Notes under the pieces: generated by a model | Databases searched by the model: none | Told to the model about the DNA's origin: nothing | Seen by the model: only the letters and a program-made list of their open reading frames with translations | Made by a program: the position numbers and the translations under genes | From: Terrisporobacter sp. | GTDB taxonomy: Bacteria > Bacillota_A > Clostridia > Peptostreptococcales > Peptostreptococcaceae | DNA: 64,000 bases | NCBI GenBank assembly: GCA_029851945.1 | Contig: JARKUZ010000047.1 | Coordinates: forward strand, 1 to 64,000 | Reading direction: 5' to 3' | In this document: piece by piece, positions 8,687-17,586 of the stretch | Position numbering within the stretch: the first letter of the stretch is position 1 | Layout: each line of letters opens with the position of its first letter

Positions 8687-10825
8687 ATGAAAGTAAATGA
8701 AATCTTAAAAAAAGAGTTTAACCTTAGAGATGAACAAATAAGTAATACTATAAAGCTTATAGATGAAGGAAATACAATTCCGTTCATAGCTAGATATAGA
8801 AAAGAAATGACCGGAGAAATGAGTGATGTTGTATTAAGAGCTTTTCATGATAAGCTAGTATATTTAAGAAATTTAGAAAGTAGAAAAGAAGATGTAATAA
8901 GAATCATAGAAGAACAAGGTAAACTTACTGAAGAGTTAAAGAAGAACATAGTGAAAGCAAATACACTTCAGGAAGTAGAAGATATTTATGCTCCGTTCAA
9001 ACAAAAGAAAAGAACAAGAGCAACTATAGCAAAAGAAAAAGGATTAGAAAATCTTGCTTTAGCTATACTAAATGGAGAAATAGAAAATCTAAGTATAGAA
9101 GCTAAAAAATACATTAATACAGAAAAAGACGTAAATAGTGAAGATGATGCTATAAAAGGTGCAAAGGATATAATTGCCGAAGTAGTTTCAGAAGATGCTA
9201 AGATAAGAAAATATATAAGAGAACTAGCATTAAGAGAAGGTATGATTAGTACAAAAAATTCGAAAGATGAAAAATCAGTTTATGATATGTACTACGATTA
9301 CAATGAAGCAGTAAAGACGATAGCTCCACATAGGGTACTAGCAGTAAATAGAGGAGAAAAGGAAGGATTCTTAAAAGTTAAATTAGAAATAAACAATGAT
9401 AAAGTAATAAATCATATAGTAAGTGAGTATGTAAATGAAAAGAATAAATCAAAAGAAGAAATAATATCATCTATAGAAGATGCTTATAAGAGATTAATAT
9501 TCCCATCTATAGAAAGAGAAATAAGAAATCAACTAACAGAAAATGCACAAGAAAGAGCAATAAGTGTATTTGGTAAAAATATAAAGAGTTTATTATTACA
9601 ACCACCTGTTAAAGATAAAGTAGTCATGGGATTTGACCCAGCATTTAGAACAGGATGTAAAATAGCTGTTGTAGACAAAAATGGTAAATTATTAGATTTT
9701 ACAACTGTTTATCCTACACAGCCACAAAACAAAGTAGAAGAAGCTAAAAAAGAGTTAAAAGAATTAATAAGAAAATACTCAATAGACATAATATCTATAG
9801 GAAATGGAACAGCATCAAGAGAATCAGAAAAAATAGTATCAGATATGATTAAAGAAATGGATGAAGAAGTTCAATACATAATAGTAAATGAAGCAGGAGC
9901 ATCTGTATATTCTGCATCAGAGCTTGCAAATGAAGAACATCCAGATATAAATGTATCTATAAGAGGTGCTATATCAATAGCTAGAAGATTACAAGATCCA
10001 TTAGCAGAACTTGTAAAAATAGATCCTAAGAGTATAGGTGTAGGTCAATATCAACATGACCTTAACCAAAAAAGATTAGAGCAAGTTTTAGGTGGAGTTG
10101 TAGAAGATTCAGTTAATAGTGTTGGAGTTGATTTAAATACAGCATCATATTCTTTATTAGAGCATATTGCTGGTATAAGTCATAGTATAGCTAAAAATAT
10201 AGTAGCATATAGAGAAGAAAATGGTGATTTTACATCTAGAGCACAACTTAAAAAAGTGAAAAGGCTAGGGCCACAAGCCTTCACTCAATGTGCAGGGTTT
10301 ATGAGAATATCCGATGCTAAAAATCCTTTAGATAATACCGGCGTTCACCCAGAAAGCTATAAGACTTGCGAAAGTATGTTAAAATTATTAGGATACTCAA
10401 TGAATGACTTAAAAAACAGAAATATAGAAGACATAGATTCTAAAGTTGAACAAATAGGGCTTAAAAAATTAAGTGAAGAGTTAGAAGTTGGGGAATTAAC
10501 ATTAAAGGACATTATAGCTGAAATTAAAAAGCCAGGTAGAGACCCTAGAGAAGAAGGTATAAAACCTATACTTAGAACTGATGTCTTAAAAATAGAAGAT
10601 ATTCAAGAAGGAATGGTACTAAAAGGAACAGTTAGAAATGTAGTAGATTTTGGAGCATTTGTTGATATAGGTATAAAAAATGATGGATTAGTTCACAAAT
10701 CTCAAATGAGTAAAAGTTTTGTAAAAGACCCTATGGATATAGTTACAGTAGGAGATATTATCGATGTAAAGGTTATAGGAGTAGATATGGATAAACAAAG
10801 AGTAGCTTTATCTATGAACATATAA
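8687..10825 (+). CDS. tex: Tex family RNA-binding transcription accessory protein
   Basis: Tex (YhgF/YdcI family), a 712-aa cytoplasmic nucleic-acid-binding protein. The N-terminal helical Tex domain (IPFIARYRKEMTGEM) is followed by a YqgF/RNase H-like fold (VVMGFDPAFRTGCKIAVVD), helix-hairpin-helix elements (LLEHIAGISHSIAKNIVAYR) and a C-terminal S1 domain (GTVRNVVDFGAFVDIG). All domains are present and complete. Family members affect transcription and virulence gene expression, but the biochemical role is not settled. SD is AAGAAGAGG; only about 20 bases separate it from the next gene, so they may be co-transcribed. Confidence 0.93.
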   Translation: MKVNEILKKEFNLRDEQISNTIKLIDEGNTIPFIARYRKEMTGEMSDVVLRAFHDKLVYLRNLESRKEDVIRIIEEQGKLTEELKKNIVKANTLQEVEDIYAPFKQKKRTRATIAKEKGLENLALAILNGEIENLSIEAKKYINTEKDVNSEDDAIKGAKDIIAEVVSEDAKIRKYIRELALREGMISTKNSKDEKSVYDMYYDYNEAVKTIAPHRVLAVNRGEKEGFLKVKLEINNDKVINHIVSEYVNEKNKSKEEIISSIEDAYKRLIFPSIEREIRNQLTENAQERAISVFGKNIKSLLLQPPVKDKVVMGFDPAFRTGCKIAVVDKNGKLLDFTTVYPTQPQNKVEEAKKELKELIRKYSIDIISIGNGTASRESEKIVSDMIKEMDEEVQYIIVNEAGASVYSASELANEEHPDINVSIRGAISIARRLQDPLAELVKIDPKSIGVGQYQHDLNQKRLEQVLGGVVEDSVNSVGVDLNTASYSLLEHIAGISHSIAKNIVAYREENGDFTSRAQLKKVKRLGPQAFTQCAGFMRISDAKNPLDNTGVHPESYKTCESMLKLLGYSMNDLKNRNIEDIDSKVEQIGLKKLSEELEVGELTLKDIIAEIKKPGRDPREEGIKPILRTDVLKIEDIQEGMVLKGTVRNVVDFGAFVDIGIKNDGLVHKSQMSKSFVKDPMDIVTVGDIIDVKVIGVDMDKQRVALSMNI

Positions 10826-10845
10826 ATTATATTAGGAGGGAAGAT

Positions 10846-12003
10846 ATGCTTCTTATAAAAAATGGTGTAATAAACACTATAACAAATGGAATAATTGAAG
10901 GAGATATCCTTATAGAAAATGGAAAAATAAAAGAAATAGGAAGTAATATAACTTCTCAAGAGGATATAAAAATAATAGATGTAGAAGGAAAATTTGTATT
11001 TCCAGGATTTATAGATGCACATACACATCTAGGGTTATGGGAAGATGGAATGGGATTTGAAGGTGCTGACGGAAATGAAGAAACAGATCCTATAACACCA
11101 CACTTAAACCCAATAGATGGTATAAACCCAATGGATAATACATTTACAGAAGCAGTTCAAGGTGGTATAACATCAGTATGTACGACACCTGGAAGTGCTA
11201 ATGTGATGGGGGGAGAATGTATAGCTATAAAAACTCATGGAAAAAGAATAGATAAGATGGTTCTAAAAAATCCAGTAGCATCAAAAATTGCATTTGGAGA
11301 AAATCCTAAGAGTTGTTATGGGAGAGATGAAAAAATGCCTCAAACTAGAATGGCTATAGCAGCACTTTTAAGAGAGCATTTAAAAAAAGCTGAAGAATAT
11401 TTAGAAGAAATAGAATTATATGAAGAACATGAAGATCATGATAAGCCAGAGTATGATATGAAAATGGAATGTATGATACCTATATTAAAGGGTGAAATAC
11501 CATTTAAAGTTCATGCGCATAGAGCAGATGATATATTTACAGCTATAAGAATAGCTAAAGAATTTGATATCAAGTTAACTTTAGATCATTGTACAGAAGG
11601 GCATCTTATAGCGGATGAATTAGCTGAAGAAGGATATCCTGTTGTAGTTGGACCGTCATTATCAGAAAGATCTAAAATAGAACTTAGAAATCTGACTTTT
11701 GATACAGCAGGTATACTTGCAAAAGAAGGGCTTCAAGTTTCGTTAACAACAGATCATCCTGTAATACCAGTACAATACTTACCAATATGCTCTGGAATAG
11801 CAGTAAAACATGGTATGGAAAAAGAAAAAGCTCTTGAAGCTATAACTATAAACCCAGCCAAAACTTTAGGTGTAGAAGATAGAGTTGGATCTTTAGAGGT
11901 TGGAAAAGATGCAGATATAGTTGTATGGGATGGTTGCCCTCTAGAAATACAAAGCAATGTACTAATGACTATTATAGATGGAAAAGTGGTTTATAGAAGA
12001 TAG
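10846..12003 (+). CDS. Metal-dependent amidohydrolase, imidazolonepropionase-like
   Basis: A TIM-barrel amidohydrolase of the COG1228 type. The metal-binding signature GFIDAHTHLG is near residue 60, later histidines appear in KVHAHRAD and TLDHCTEG, and the catalytic aspartate in SLTTDHPVIP. The C-terminal beta-sandwich ends in GKDADIVVWDGCPLEI, typical of the superfamily. Length (385 aa) is normal. The substrate cannot be read from sequence; hydantoinase, dipeptidase or cyclic imide hydrolase roles are all possible. It follows tex closely with SD AGGAGGG. No hut genes are next to it, arguing against histidine degradation. Confidence 0.82.
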   Translation: MLLIKNGVINTITNGIIEGDILIENGKIKEIGSNITSQEDIKIIDVEGKFVFPGFIDAHTHLGLWEDGMGFEGADGNEETDPITPHLNPIDGINPMDNTFTEAVQGGITSVCTTPGSANVMGGECIAIKTHGKRIDKMVLKNPVASKIAFGENPKSCYGRDEKMPQTRMAIAALLREHLKKAEEYLEEIELYEEHEDHDKPEYDMKMECMIPILKGEIPFKVHAHRADDIFTAIRIAKEFDIKLTLDHCTEGHLIADELAEEGYPVVVGPSLSERSKIELRNLTFDTAGILAKEGLQVSLTTDHPVIPVQYLPICSGIAVKHGMEKEKALEAITINPAKTLGVEDRVGSLEVGKDADIVVWDGCPLEIQSNVLMTIIDGKVVYRR

Positions 12004-12071
12004 ATATGGGTATAATAGTATTGTCATCGTAATAAAAAAACTATATCAAAAAACTTATATCTAATAACCAG

Positions 12072-12100
12072 TTGACTTTGAATAAACTATTTAATATTAT
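12072..12100 (+). promoter_or_regulatory. Promoter of the FMN riboswitch-ribU unit
   Basis: TTGACT (12072-12077), 17-base spacer, TATTAT (12095-12100), ending about 34 bases before the aptamer. Confidence 0.7.
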
Positions 12101-12133
12101 TAAAATATACGGAAAATTAAATAGTTTCTGAAG

Positions 12134-12245
12134 ATCTTCGGGGCAGGGTGAAATTCCCTACCGGCGGTTATAGCCCGCGAGCTACAAAAGTAGCATGATT
12201 TGGTGAGATTCCAAAGCCGACAGTAAAGTCTGGATGAGAGAAGAT
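12134..12245 (+). ncRNA. FMN riboswitch (RFN element)
   Basis: The conserved RFN blocks are all present: TCTTCGGGGCAGGGTGAAAT, CCCTACCGGCGGT, AGCCCGCGAGC, GATTTGGTGAGATTCCAAAG, CCGACAGTAAAGTCTGGATG and GAGAGAAGAT. P1 is ATCTTC (12134-12139) with GAAGAT (12240-12245). FMN binding is expected to stabilise the downstream terminator and switch off ribU. Confidence 0.98.
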
Positions 12246-12303
12246 ATTTATGGAAATATTTCTACATAAGGACATATTTATAGTTTTTTGCTATATCCAT
12301 AAA

Positions 12304-12338
12304 GGCTCGAAGGTAAGATCTTCGAGCTTTTTATTTTT
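12304..12338 (+). terminator. Expression-platform terminator of the FMN riboswitch
   Basis: GGCTCGAAG / CTTCGAGC stem followed by TTTTTATTTTT. The 3' arm repeats the AAGATCTTCG sequence found at the start of the aptamer, so alternative pairing with P1 is plausible. Confidence 0.88.
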
Positions 12339-12366
12339 CCTAATAAAAATTAGGAGGTAAAAAATT

Positions 12367-12981
12367 ATGCAACAAACAATTAAAAGTAATAGGATGTTTT
12401 CTACATCCACATTAGTAAAGGTAGGTATATTATCGGCTATAGGATATATACTGATGTTTATATCAGTTCCAATACCTGTATTATTCCCAGATTTCTTAAA
12501 AATAGATATATCAGATTTAACTGCACTTTTAGGAGGAATAGCTTTAGGACCTGCTGCTGGTGTTATGATAGCTTTTTTAAAGAATTTACTTCAATTTATA
12601 ACAGGAATGTCTACTACAGGCGGGGTAGGAGAGTTAGCAAACTTTATAATAGGTGGATCATTTGTATGGACGGTATCATATATATATAGCAAAAGAAGAA
12701 AAACAAATAGCCTTATAATTGGTCTTTTATTAGGAATTATAGTTATGACAATAGTAGGATGTTTATCTAACTACTTTATCATGTTACCATTTTATAGTAC
12801 TATAATGCCAATTGAAGCAGTTATAGAAATGGGTGCAGCGATAAATCCAGTAATCGTAGATAAATTAAGTTTTGTTATATGGATAATAGCACCATTTAAT
12901 ATATTAAAAGCAACAATAATGTCTCTGTTAACATTACCAATGTATAAAAAAACTGAAAAAGTTTTAAATAGAATGAAATAA
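12367..12981 (+). CDS. ribU: Riboflavin ECF transporter S component
   Basis: Substrate-binding membrane subunit of an energy-coupling factor importer for riboflavin; it works with EcfA/A'/T encoded elsewhere. About five to six hydrophobic segments are visible (ILSAIGYILMFISVPIPVLF, ALLGGIALGPAAGVMIAF, and others). The SVPIPVLFP and ALGPAAGVMIAFLKN regions are typical of RibU. The FMN riboswitch directly upstream settles the substrate. SD TAGGAGG; 204 aa. Confidence 0.93.
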   Translation: MQQTIKSNRMFSTSTLVKVGILSAIGYILMFISVPIPVLFPDFLKIDISDLTALLGGIALGPAAGVMIAFLKNLLQFITGMSTTGGVGELANFIIGGSFVWTVSYIYSKRRKTNSLIIGLLLGIIVMTIVGCLSNYFIMLPFYSTIMPIEAVIEMGAAINPVIVDKLSFVIWIIAPFNILKATIMSLLTLPMYKKTEKVLNRMK

Positions 12982-13019
12982 AAATAAAGCTATCTCTTAG
13001 AAGGGATAGCTTTATTTTT
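12981..13019 (+). terminator. Terminator after ribU
   Basis: AAAATAAAGCTATC / GATAGCTTTATTTT near-perfect stem; the symmetric A/T flanks could also serve the opposite strand. Confidence 0.8.
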
Positions 13020-13093
13020 ATAAATTTTTTATATGACAATAAATTTAAAAAAGTTATATAAACTAATAAATATGTTGGTAAGTTAAATTTTAA

Positions 13094-13417
13094 CTAAAAA
13101 TACTCCCAATATACAATTATACTTAAAATAGCAGCAATTATAGTATATAGAACAGAAACTATAAAGGGAGGACTTATATAAAATCTTAAAAAATGTGTAT
13201 TTCTACGAGATTCACTTTCTAATAAGTGCTTAATTGGTAGGTCAGTTTTGGAAGTAAAAAAGCCACCTTCACTAGAGAAATAAAAAATAATTACTGATAT
13301 TAATAAACCTGTTAAAAATGACATTTCTATAAATGATGTATTAAATAATTTAGAGAATAAAAAATTAATAGTAACTAATACGATAAGAGATAATAAAGAG
13401 TATATCCAGTTTTTCAT
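13094..13417 (-). CDS. Small membrane protein, possibly DUF3899-like
   Basis: A 107-aa protein from the ATG at 13417-13415; a GGAGG seven bases upstream on the minus strand fixes this start rather than a longer frame. It has three hydrophobic segments: residues ~2-24, ~30-48 with the motif FYFSSEGGFF, and a C-terminal one near 85-105. A central loop (SKTDLPIKHLLESESRR) is polar. The GGFF motif and layout recall DUF3899 family proteins, but I cannot confirm this. No function is assigned. It lies alone at the left edge of an accessory interval. Confidence 0.7.
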   Translation of the reverse strand: MKNWIYSLLSLIVLVTINFLFSKLFNTSFIEMSFLTGLLISVIIFYFSSEGGFFTSKTDLPIKHLLESESRRNTHFLRFYISPPFIVSVLYTIIAAILSIIVYWEYF

Positions 13418-13642
13418 ATAATACCTCCAAAAACTAAAACTTACTATATCAGTACGGGACACCTGAGAAAGATATTTCCCTCATGCTTTTACAATATAAT
13501 TATTTTCTGAATCACATGTACATACAAGCATATTTGGTTACTGTTTATAACTAATGTATATGTAATATTTCATTAATTGTTACATGTTTTTAATACGGAT
13601 TTTTCTATAGATTAGCAACATCTTAATTAGTATTTGATGATG

Positions 13643-14183
13643 TTATATATTGAACGAATTTTTTGCTTTATCAATTGTATTCTCCATAGCAACTTTAAAT
13701 CCTGCGTATTCAATCATTGATAAATCGTTTTTGCTATCACTTTTACACATAATTTCATCTCTTTTAAAATTTTAAATTTGATTTTTTCATCGTCTTTTAG
13801 GTGACTATTTAAAAATTTATAAATACAATTTTTTGAAAGTACATTAATTGATGCAATACCAAAGTTCGCAGTTAAACAAGAAAGCACTCTATATTTTTGC
13901 GGATTATCTAGAGAATATTTAAATTCACTAGATGTTAATAAGTTTTTGTAAATAACTTGCCCACCACTTCTATCAATAAAAGCCTTATTAGATGCTATTA
14001 TTAGTGTTTAATCCGATTTAATCATAGTATATTTAGCACAATAATATACTCTGTCAGTAGTGATAGCAGCATAAACATCTTTAGAAAAAGCACTTTTAAT
14101 AGCAGTTTTATTTTTTTAGAAATGGTTTGTTGATCTATTAAAGGAGTACCATTTATATCTATAAAAATTAATTTTATATTCAT
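13643..14183 (-). pseudogene. Decayed Cof-type HAD phosphatase
   Basis: Reading the minus strand from ATG 14183, the N-terminus MNIKLIFIDINGTPLIDQQT is a Cof-like HAD hydrolase start in which the catalytic DxDGT has become DINGT. A frameshift in the A-run then leads into KTAIKSAFSKDVYAAITTDR, followed by an in-frame stop; further pieces (IIASNKAFIDRSGGQVIY, SDSKNDLSMIEYAGFKVAM) recover the family's motifs in other frames. About 540 bp remain where an intact gene needs ~800, so there is also internal deletion. The gene is dead. Confidence 0.82.
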
Positions 14184-14393
14184 ATTAAATTTCTTTTAAA
14201 TTTATTATAATAACTACAAAAAGTAGGTTAAATTGAAAAAATATACAATTATGAAAGGAAAAACTTATTATATCTAATAAAGCGTATGATATAAATAATC
14301 ATTAAAATAATGTACAAGTATATAGAACTTTAGTAAATTTCTAAATATAAAGAAATAAACGTTTTCTGTTTTTGTTTTTTTGTCAAGGGTATA

Positions 14394-14426
14394 TGTACTC
14401 ATGTACAGCGATTTGCTGTATATAAT
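14394..14426 (+). promoter_or_regulatory. hdc promoter with nested inverted repeats
   Basis: A perfect TATAAT lies at 14421-14426, eight bases before the SD, without a good -35 at 17 bases. Directly upstream are two overlapping inverted repeats: TGTAC-N4-GTACA (14394-14407) and TACAGC-N5-GCTGTA (14404-14420). A weak -35 with palindromes abutting the -10 suggests an activator- or repressor-controlled promoter; the regulator is not encoded next to it. Confidence 0.5.
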
Positions 14427-14444
14427 TTTGGGGAGGTGTTCAAA

Positions 14445-15407
14445 ATGAACAAGAATTTAGAAGAACAGAGAAATCGAACTATAGGGGTAGGTCCCGGAAA
14501 GGTAAGAAAAGTAAGAGCAGCTAAGGTAGATAAAACAGCTATAAGTCCATATAATCGTTACTGTGATGGATACGGAATGCCAGGAGCTTATGGAAATGGA
14601 TATGTTTCAGTTCTTACAGTTTCTGTAGGTACAGTTAAAAAAACAGATGACTTCTTATTAGACGGAATAGTTTCATATGACAGGGCGGAAATAAATGATG
14701 CATATGTCGGTCAAATAAATATGCTTACAGCTTCATCTTTTTGTGGTATAGCAGGGCAAGTATGGGGTTATGATTTAGCAACACATATGAATATAGCGGA
14801 TGAAAAAGAACAACCATTATTTGATGTTGAACAATTTGATGGAACACCACTTAAAGTGTATGACGCTAAACCTTTATTAGAAGCAGGTATTGAATTATTC
14901 GGTACAGAAAAAAATAGACGTTTCCCAACAATACCAGGAGCTCATGTAATATGCGCAAACAAGAGTGTTACATCTTATAGACCAAAAGAAAATAGACCTT
15001 TAAAAGAAGGAGAAGCTTACGGAGTTTGGTCATTTATAGCAATTTCATTATCAAATGATAGAGATAATTGTGCGGATTTATTTATAGAAGATGCGGGACT
15101 TTGGACAAAAAATGATAATGAAGAAGATTTAAAGAAATTCTTAGAAAAACACAGAAAAGCAGTTGCTTGGTCAGTTAAAGAGTGTGGTAGAGATTCACAT
15201 GTAGTATTTGATAGAACTTATGTAGGATTTGCATATACAATAATGAAACCAGGTGAAATCGGAAATGCATTAACTTGCGCTCCATATGTAACTTTAGCAA
15301 GAGATGCAGTACCTGAAAGCGGATTTTCAAGTTTAAATCAATTAACACTTAATGAGTGGTTAGATGAGATGGAATTTAAACCATTAACAGAATGTACTCA
15401 GAAATAA
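14445..15407 (+). CDS. hdcA: Pyruvoyl-dependent histidine decarboxylase proenzyme
   Basis: Converts histidine to histamine and CO2, consuming a proton. The proenzyme cleaves itself between two serines; here TASSFCG places these at Ser97-Ser98, which would give a beta chain ending at 97 and an alpha chain with an N-terminal pyruvoyl group. Blocks LDGIVSYDRAE, YVGQINMLTASSFCG, YGVWSFIAISL and GFAYTIMKPGEIGNA match Lactobacillus and Clostridium perfringens enzymes. ATG 14445 is used because the GTG at 14436 is part of the SD GGGGAGG. No hdcB or hisRS copy is nearby; the antiporter follows. Confidence 0.95.
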   Translation: MNKNLEEQRNRTIGVGPGKVRKVRAAKVDKTAISPYNRYCDGYGMPGAYGNGYVSVLTVSVGTVKKTDDFLLDGIVSYDRAEINDAYVGQINMLTASSFCGIAGQVWGYDLATHMNIADEKEQPLFDVEQFDGTPLKVYDAKPLLEAGIELFGTEKNRRFPTIPGAHVICANKSVTSYRPKENRPLKEGEAYGVWSFIAISLSNDRDNCADLFIEDAGLWTKNDNEEDLKKFLEKHRKAVAWSVKECGRDSHVVFDRTYVGFAYTIMKPGEIGNALTCAPYVTLARDAVPESGFSSLNQLTLNEWLDEMEFKPLTECTQK

Positions 15408-15502
15408 TTATTTTTAAGTACATTTTGTTAAGAGTTTAAATTGCAAAATGCACTTAAAGCTAGTAATTTTCATAAAACTTAATAAAATTTAGGAGGGCTA
15501 TT

Positions 15503-16981
15503 ATGAGCGATAAAAGTAGCAGTAGCGAAGCGAAAGATAATAGCACTAAAAAGCTTGGTGTAGTTGCTCTAGCGGGCGTAGTAATAAGCGCTATGCTAGG
15601 TGGTGGAGTTTATAATCTACCGCAAAATATGGCTCAACATGCATCTGCCGGTGCAATACTAATTGCATGGATAATAACTGGTTTTGGTATGTGGTTTATT
15701 GCAAACACTTTTAGAGTGCTTGCAGCAGCCAGACCAGATGTGACAACTGGTATATATGCTTATGGTGAGTTAGGATTTGGTAAATTTACAGGTTTCTTAA
15801 TGGCATGGGGGTATTGGATATGTAACTCTTTCGCCAATGTAGGATATGCAGTACTATTAATGGATTCACTTAACTATTTCTTCCCATCATATTTTACAGG
15901 TGGGAATAACTGGTTGTCTATTGCTTGTGGATCAATAGTACTTTGGATTATTTATTTTGCAGTTTTATCAGGTGTTAAACAAGCTGCATTTTTTAATATA
16001 ATAGGAACAATCGGTAAACTAGTTCCATTAGCTATATTTATATTAATATTAGCTATATCATTTAAAGTTTCACTTTTCTTTACTGATTTTTGGGGATTAA
16101 AAACTGTTGAATCAGTTCATGATAGTGCATTAGGTGGATTATTACCTCAGGTTAAGAGTACTATGCTGGTAACTTTATGGGTATTTACAGGTATAGAAGG
16201 AGCAGTTGTTGTATCTGGTAGAGCTAAATCACAAAAAGATGTTGGGAAAGCTACATTTTTAGGGTTCTTAATTTGCCTTTTACTATATACTATGCTTTCA
16301 TTATTACCACTTGGTGTAGTTCCTCAAGGGACTGTATCTAAAATGGCACCACCGTCAACTGCAGCAGTCTTAATGACTATAATTGGTAAATGGGGTAGTA
16401 TAATAATGAATGTTGGTGTAATTATAGCCATTTTAAGTTCCTGGCTTATATGGACAGTTATGTTAACAGAATTACCATATGCAGCAGCAAAAGGTGGAAC
16501 ATTCCCTAAAGTATTTACAAAAGAAAATACAAAAGAAGCACCATCATTTTCATTACTTGCCTCTACTATTGTAATGCAAATAATATTAATATGTGTTCAT
16601 TTTACAGGAAATGCTTGGAACATGATGTTAAGTATAACAAGTGTTATGGCTTTACCTTGTTATATAGCTTCAACTTTATACTTATATAAAATATCTTCAA
16701 AAGAGGATGCTTATCCAAAAAAAATATTTGCAAGTCGTACTTATGCATATATAACTGCCATAATAGGTACTATATATGGGTTATGGTTATTATATGCAGC
16801 AGGGTTAGAATATTTATTAATATCATTAATTATCTATGCGATAGGTATCCCAGTATTTAAAAAAGCAAGAAAAGAAATAGAGCCAGACAAACCTGAATTT
16901 ACTAAGATAGAAAGATATGTTGCTATAGGGCTAATAGTGCTTGGGATAGTAGGTTTAATATATTTATTTAAATTTATGTAA
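15503..16981 (+). CDS. hdcP: APC family amino acid antiporter, probable histidine/histamine exchanger
   Basis: A 492-aa polytopic membrane protein with ~12 hydrophobic segments. The start LGVVALAGVVISAMLGGGVY carries the substrate-loop glycines of the APC superfamily, and the protein resembles the basic amino acid/polyamine antiporter group (ArcD-like). It lies 95 bases after histidine decarboxylase, with its own SD (AGGAGGG) and a terminator after it, so the two form an operon. Exchange of external histidine for internal histamine is inferred from this context; sequence alone would not separate it from other basic amino acid antiporters. Confidence 0.85.
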   Translation: MSDKSSSSEAKDNSTKKLGVVALAGVVISAMLGGGVYNLPQNMAQHASAGAILIAWIITGFGMWFIANTFRVLAAARPDVTTGIYAYGELGFGKFTGFLMAWGYWICNSFANVGYAVLLMDSLNYFFPSYFTGGNNWLSIACGSIVLWIIYFAVLSGVKQAAFFNIIGTIGKLVPLAIFILILAISFKVSLFFTDFWGLKTVESVHDSALGGLLPQVKSTMLVTLWVFTGIEGAVVVSGRAKSQKDVGKATFLGFLICLLLYTMLSLLPLGVVPQGTVSKMAPPSTAAVLMTIIGKWGSIIMNVGVIIAILSSWLIWTVMLTELPYAAAKGGTFPKVFTKENTKEAPSFSLLASTIVMQIILICVHFTGNAWNMMLSITSVMALPCYIASTLYLYKISSKEDAYPKKIFASRTYAYITAIIGTIYGLWLLYAAGLEYLLISLIIYAIGIPVFKKARKEIEPDKPEFTKIERYVAIGLIVLGIVGLIYLFKFM

Positions 16982-16999
16982 TTTAGATAAAATGAGAAA

Positions 17000-17036
17000 A
17001 TAGAGAGATTATAAAAATTAATCTCTCTATTTTTCG
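17000..17036 (+). terminator. Terminator of the hdc operon
   Basis: ATAGAGAGATTA / TAATCTCTCTAT stem followed by TTTTTCGTTTT. Confidence 0.85.
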
Positions 17037-17136
17037 TTTTATTTAGAAGCCAAATATTTTATTATATAAGAATATATTCATTATTAACTTTGTTTTTTTG
17101 CGTATATTATGGCTTAAATATATGTGTATTCAAAGT

Positions 17137-17170
17137 AAAAAGCACCTACTAATTTCTTAGCAAGTGCTTT
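17137..17170 (-). terminator. Candidate minus-strand stem-loop/terminator
   Basis: AAAGCAC and GTGCTTT pair around an inner CTAA/TTAG element; on the minus strand the hairpin is followed by TTTTTAC. No gene reads into it, so it may end a small RNA or be a chance hairpin. Confidence 0.35.
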
Positions 17171-17300
17171 AGGGGAATAAGGAATATATTGTTTGGGGGA
17201 ATAAATATTTCTTATACTCTAATTATTGTCATATTGAAAAATTATATACATATTTTATAAAAAAATTTATTGATAATGAATATGACTAAAATATTAAATT

Positions 17301-17447
17301 AAAAAGAAAAAACTGCCTATATTATAGGCAGTAGGAAATAATTTTTAAAAAGGGTTAGGAATATAGAGTAAATTTAAAAAAGGTTTTTAAAAGTACATAC
17401 ACTTGTACCTCTAAAAACCTTCATGGTTTCAATTAACTTATATTCTT
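17301..17447 (-). ncRNA. Candidate minus-strand small RNA
   Basis: On the minus strand a promoter TTGACT (17482-17477), exactly 17 bases, TACTAT (17459-17454) is followed, after a presumed start near 17447, by a long hairpin (17380-17421, AAGGTTTTTA with TAAAAACCTT plus an inner GTAC/GTAC) and a second hairpin ACTGCCTATA / TATAGGCAGT (17312-17332) ending in TTTTTTCTTTTT. Both hairpins have a T-run on the same strand. A 26-codon frame from 17424 has no SD and is probably not translated. I do not recognise the family. Confidence 0.5.
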
Positions 17448-17453
17448 AATTAA

Positions 17454-17482
17454 ATAGTAGTCCACTATTTTCAAAAAGTCAA
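17454..17482 (-). promoter_or_regulatory. Promoter of the candidate small RNA
   Basis: TTGACT-17-TACTAT on the minus strand; it points away from tsaE. Confidence 0.6.
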
Positions 17483-17586
17483 CCACAAATGTATATTATA
17501 TTTATAAATACTTTATAATACCAGATGGTTATAATATAATAATATCTAGTTGATAATTTTTTCAAACTATTTATGGAGATGAATTT

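Noticed and set aside
14380..14408. TTGTCA as -35 of hdc
   Set aside because: At 17-18 bases it points to GTACAG/TACAGC, not to the good TATAAT, which is 35 bases away.
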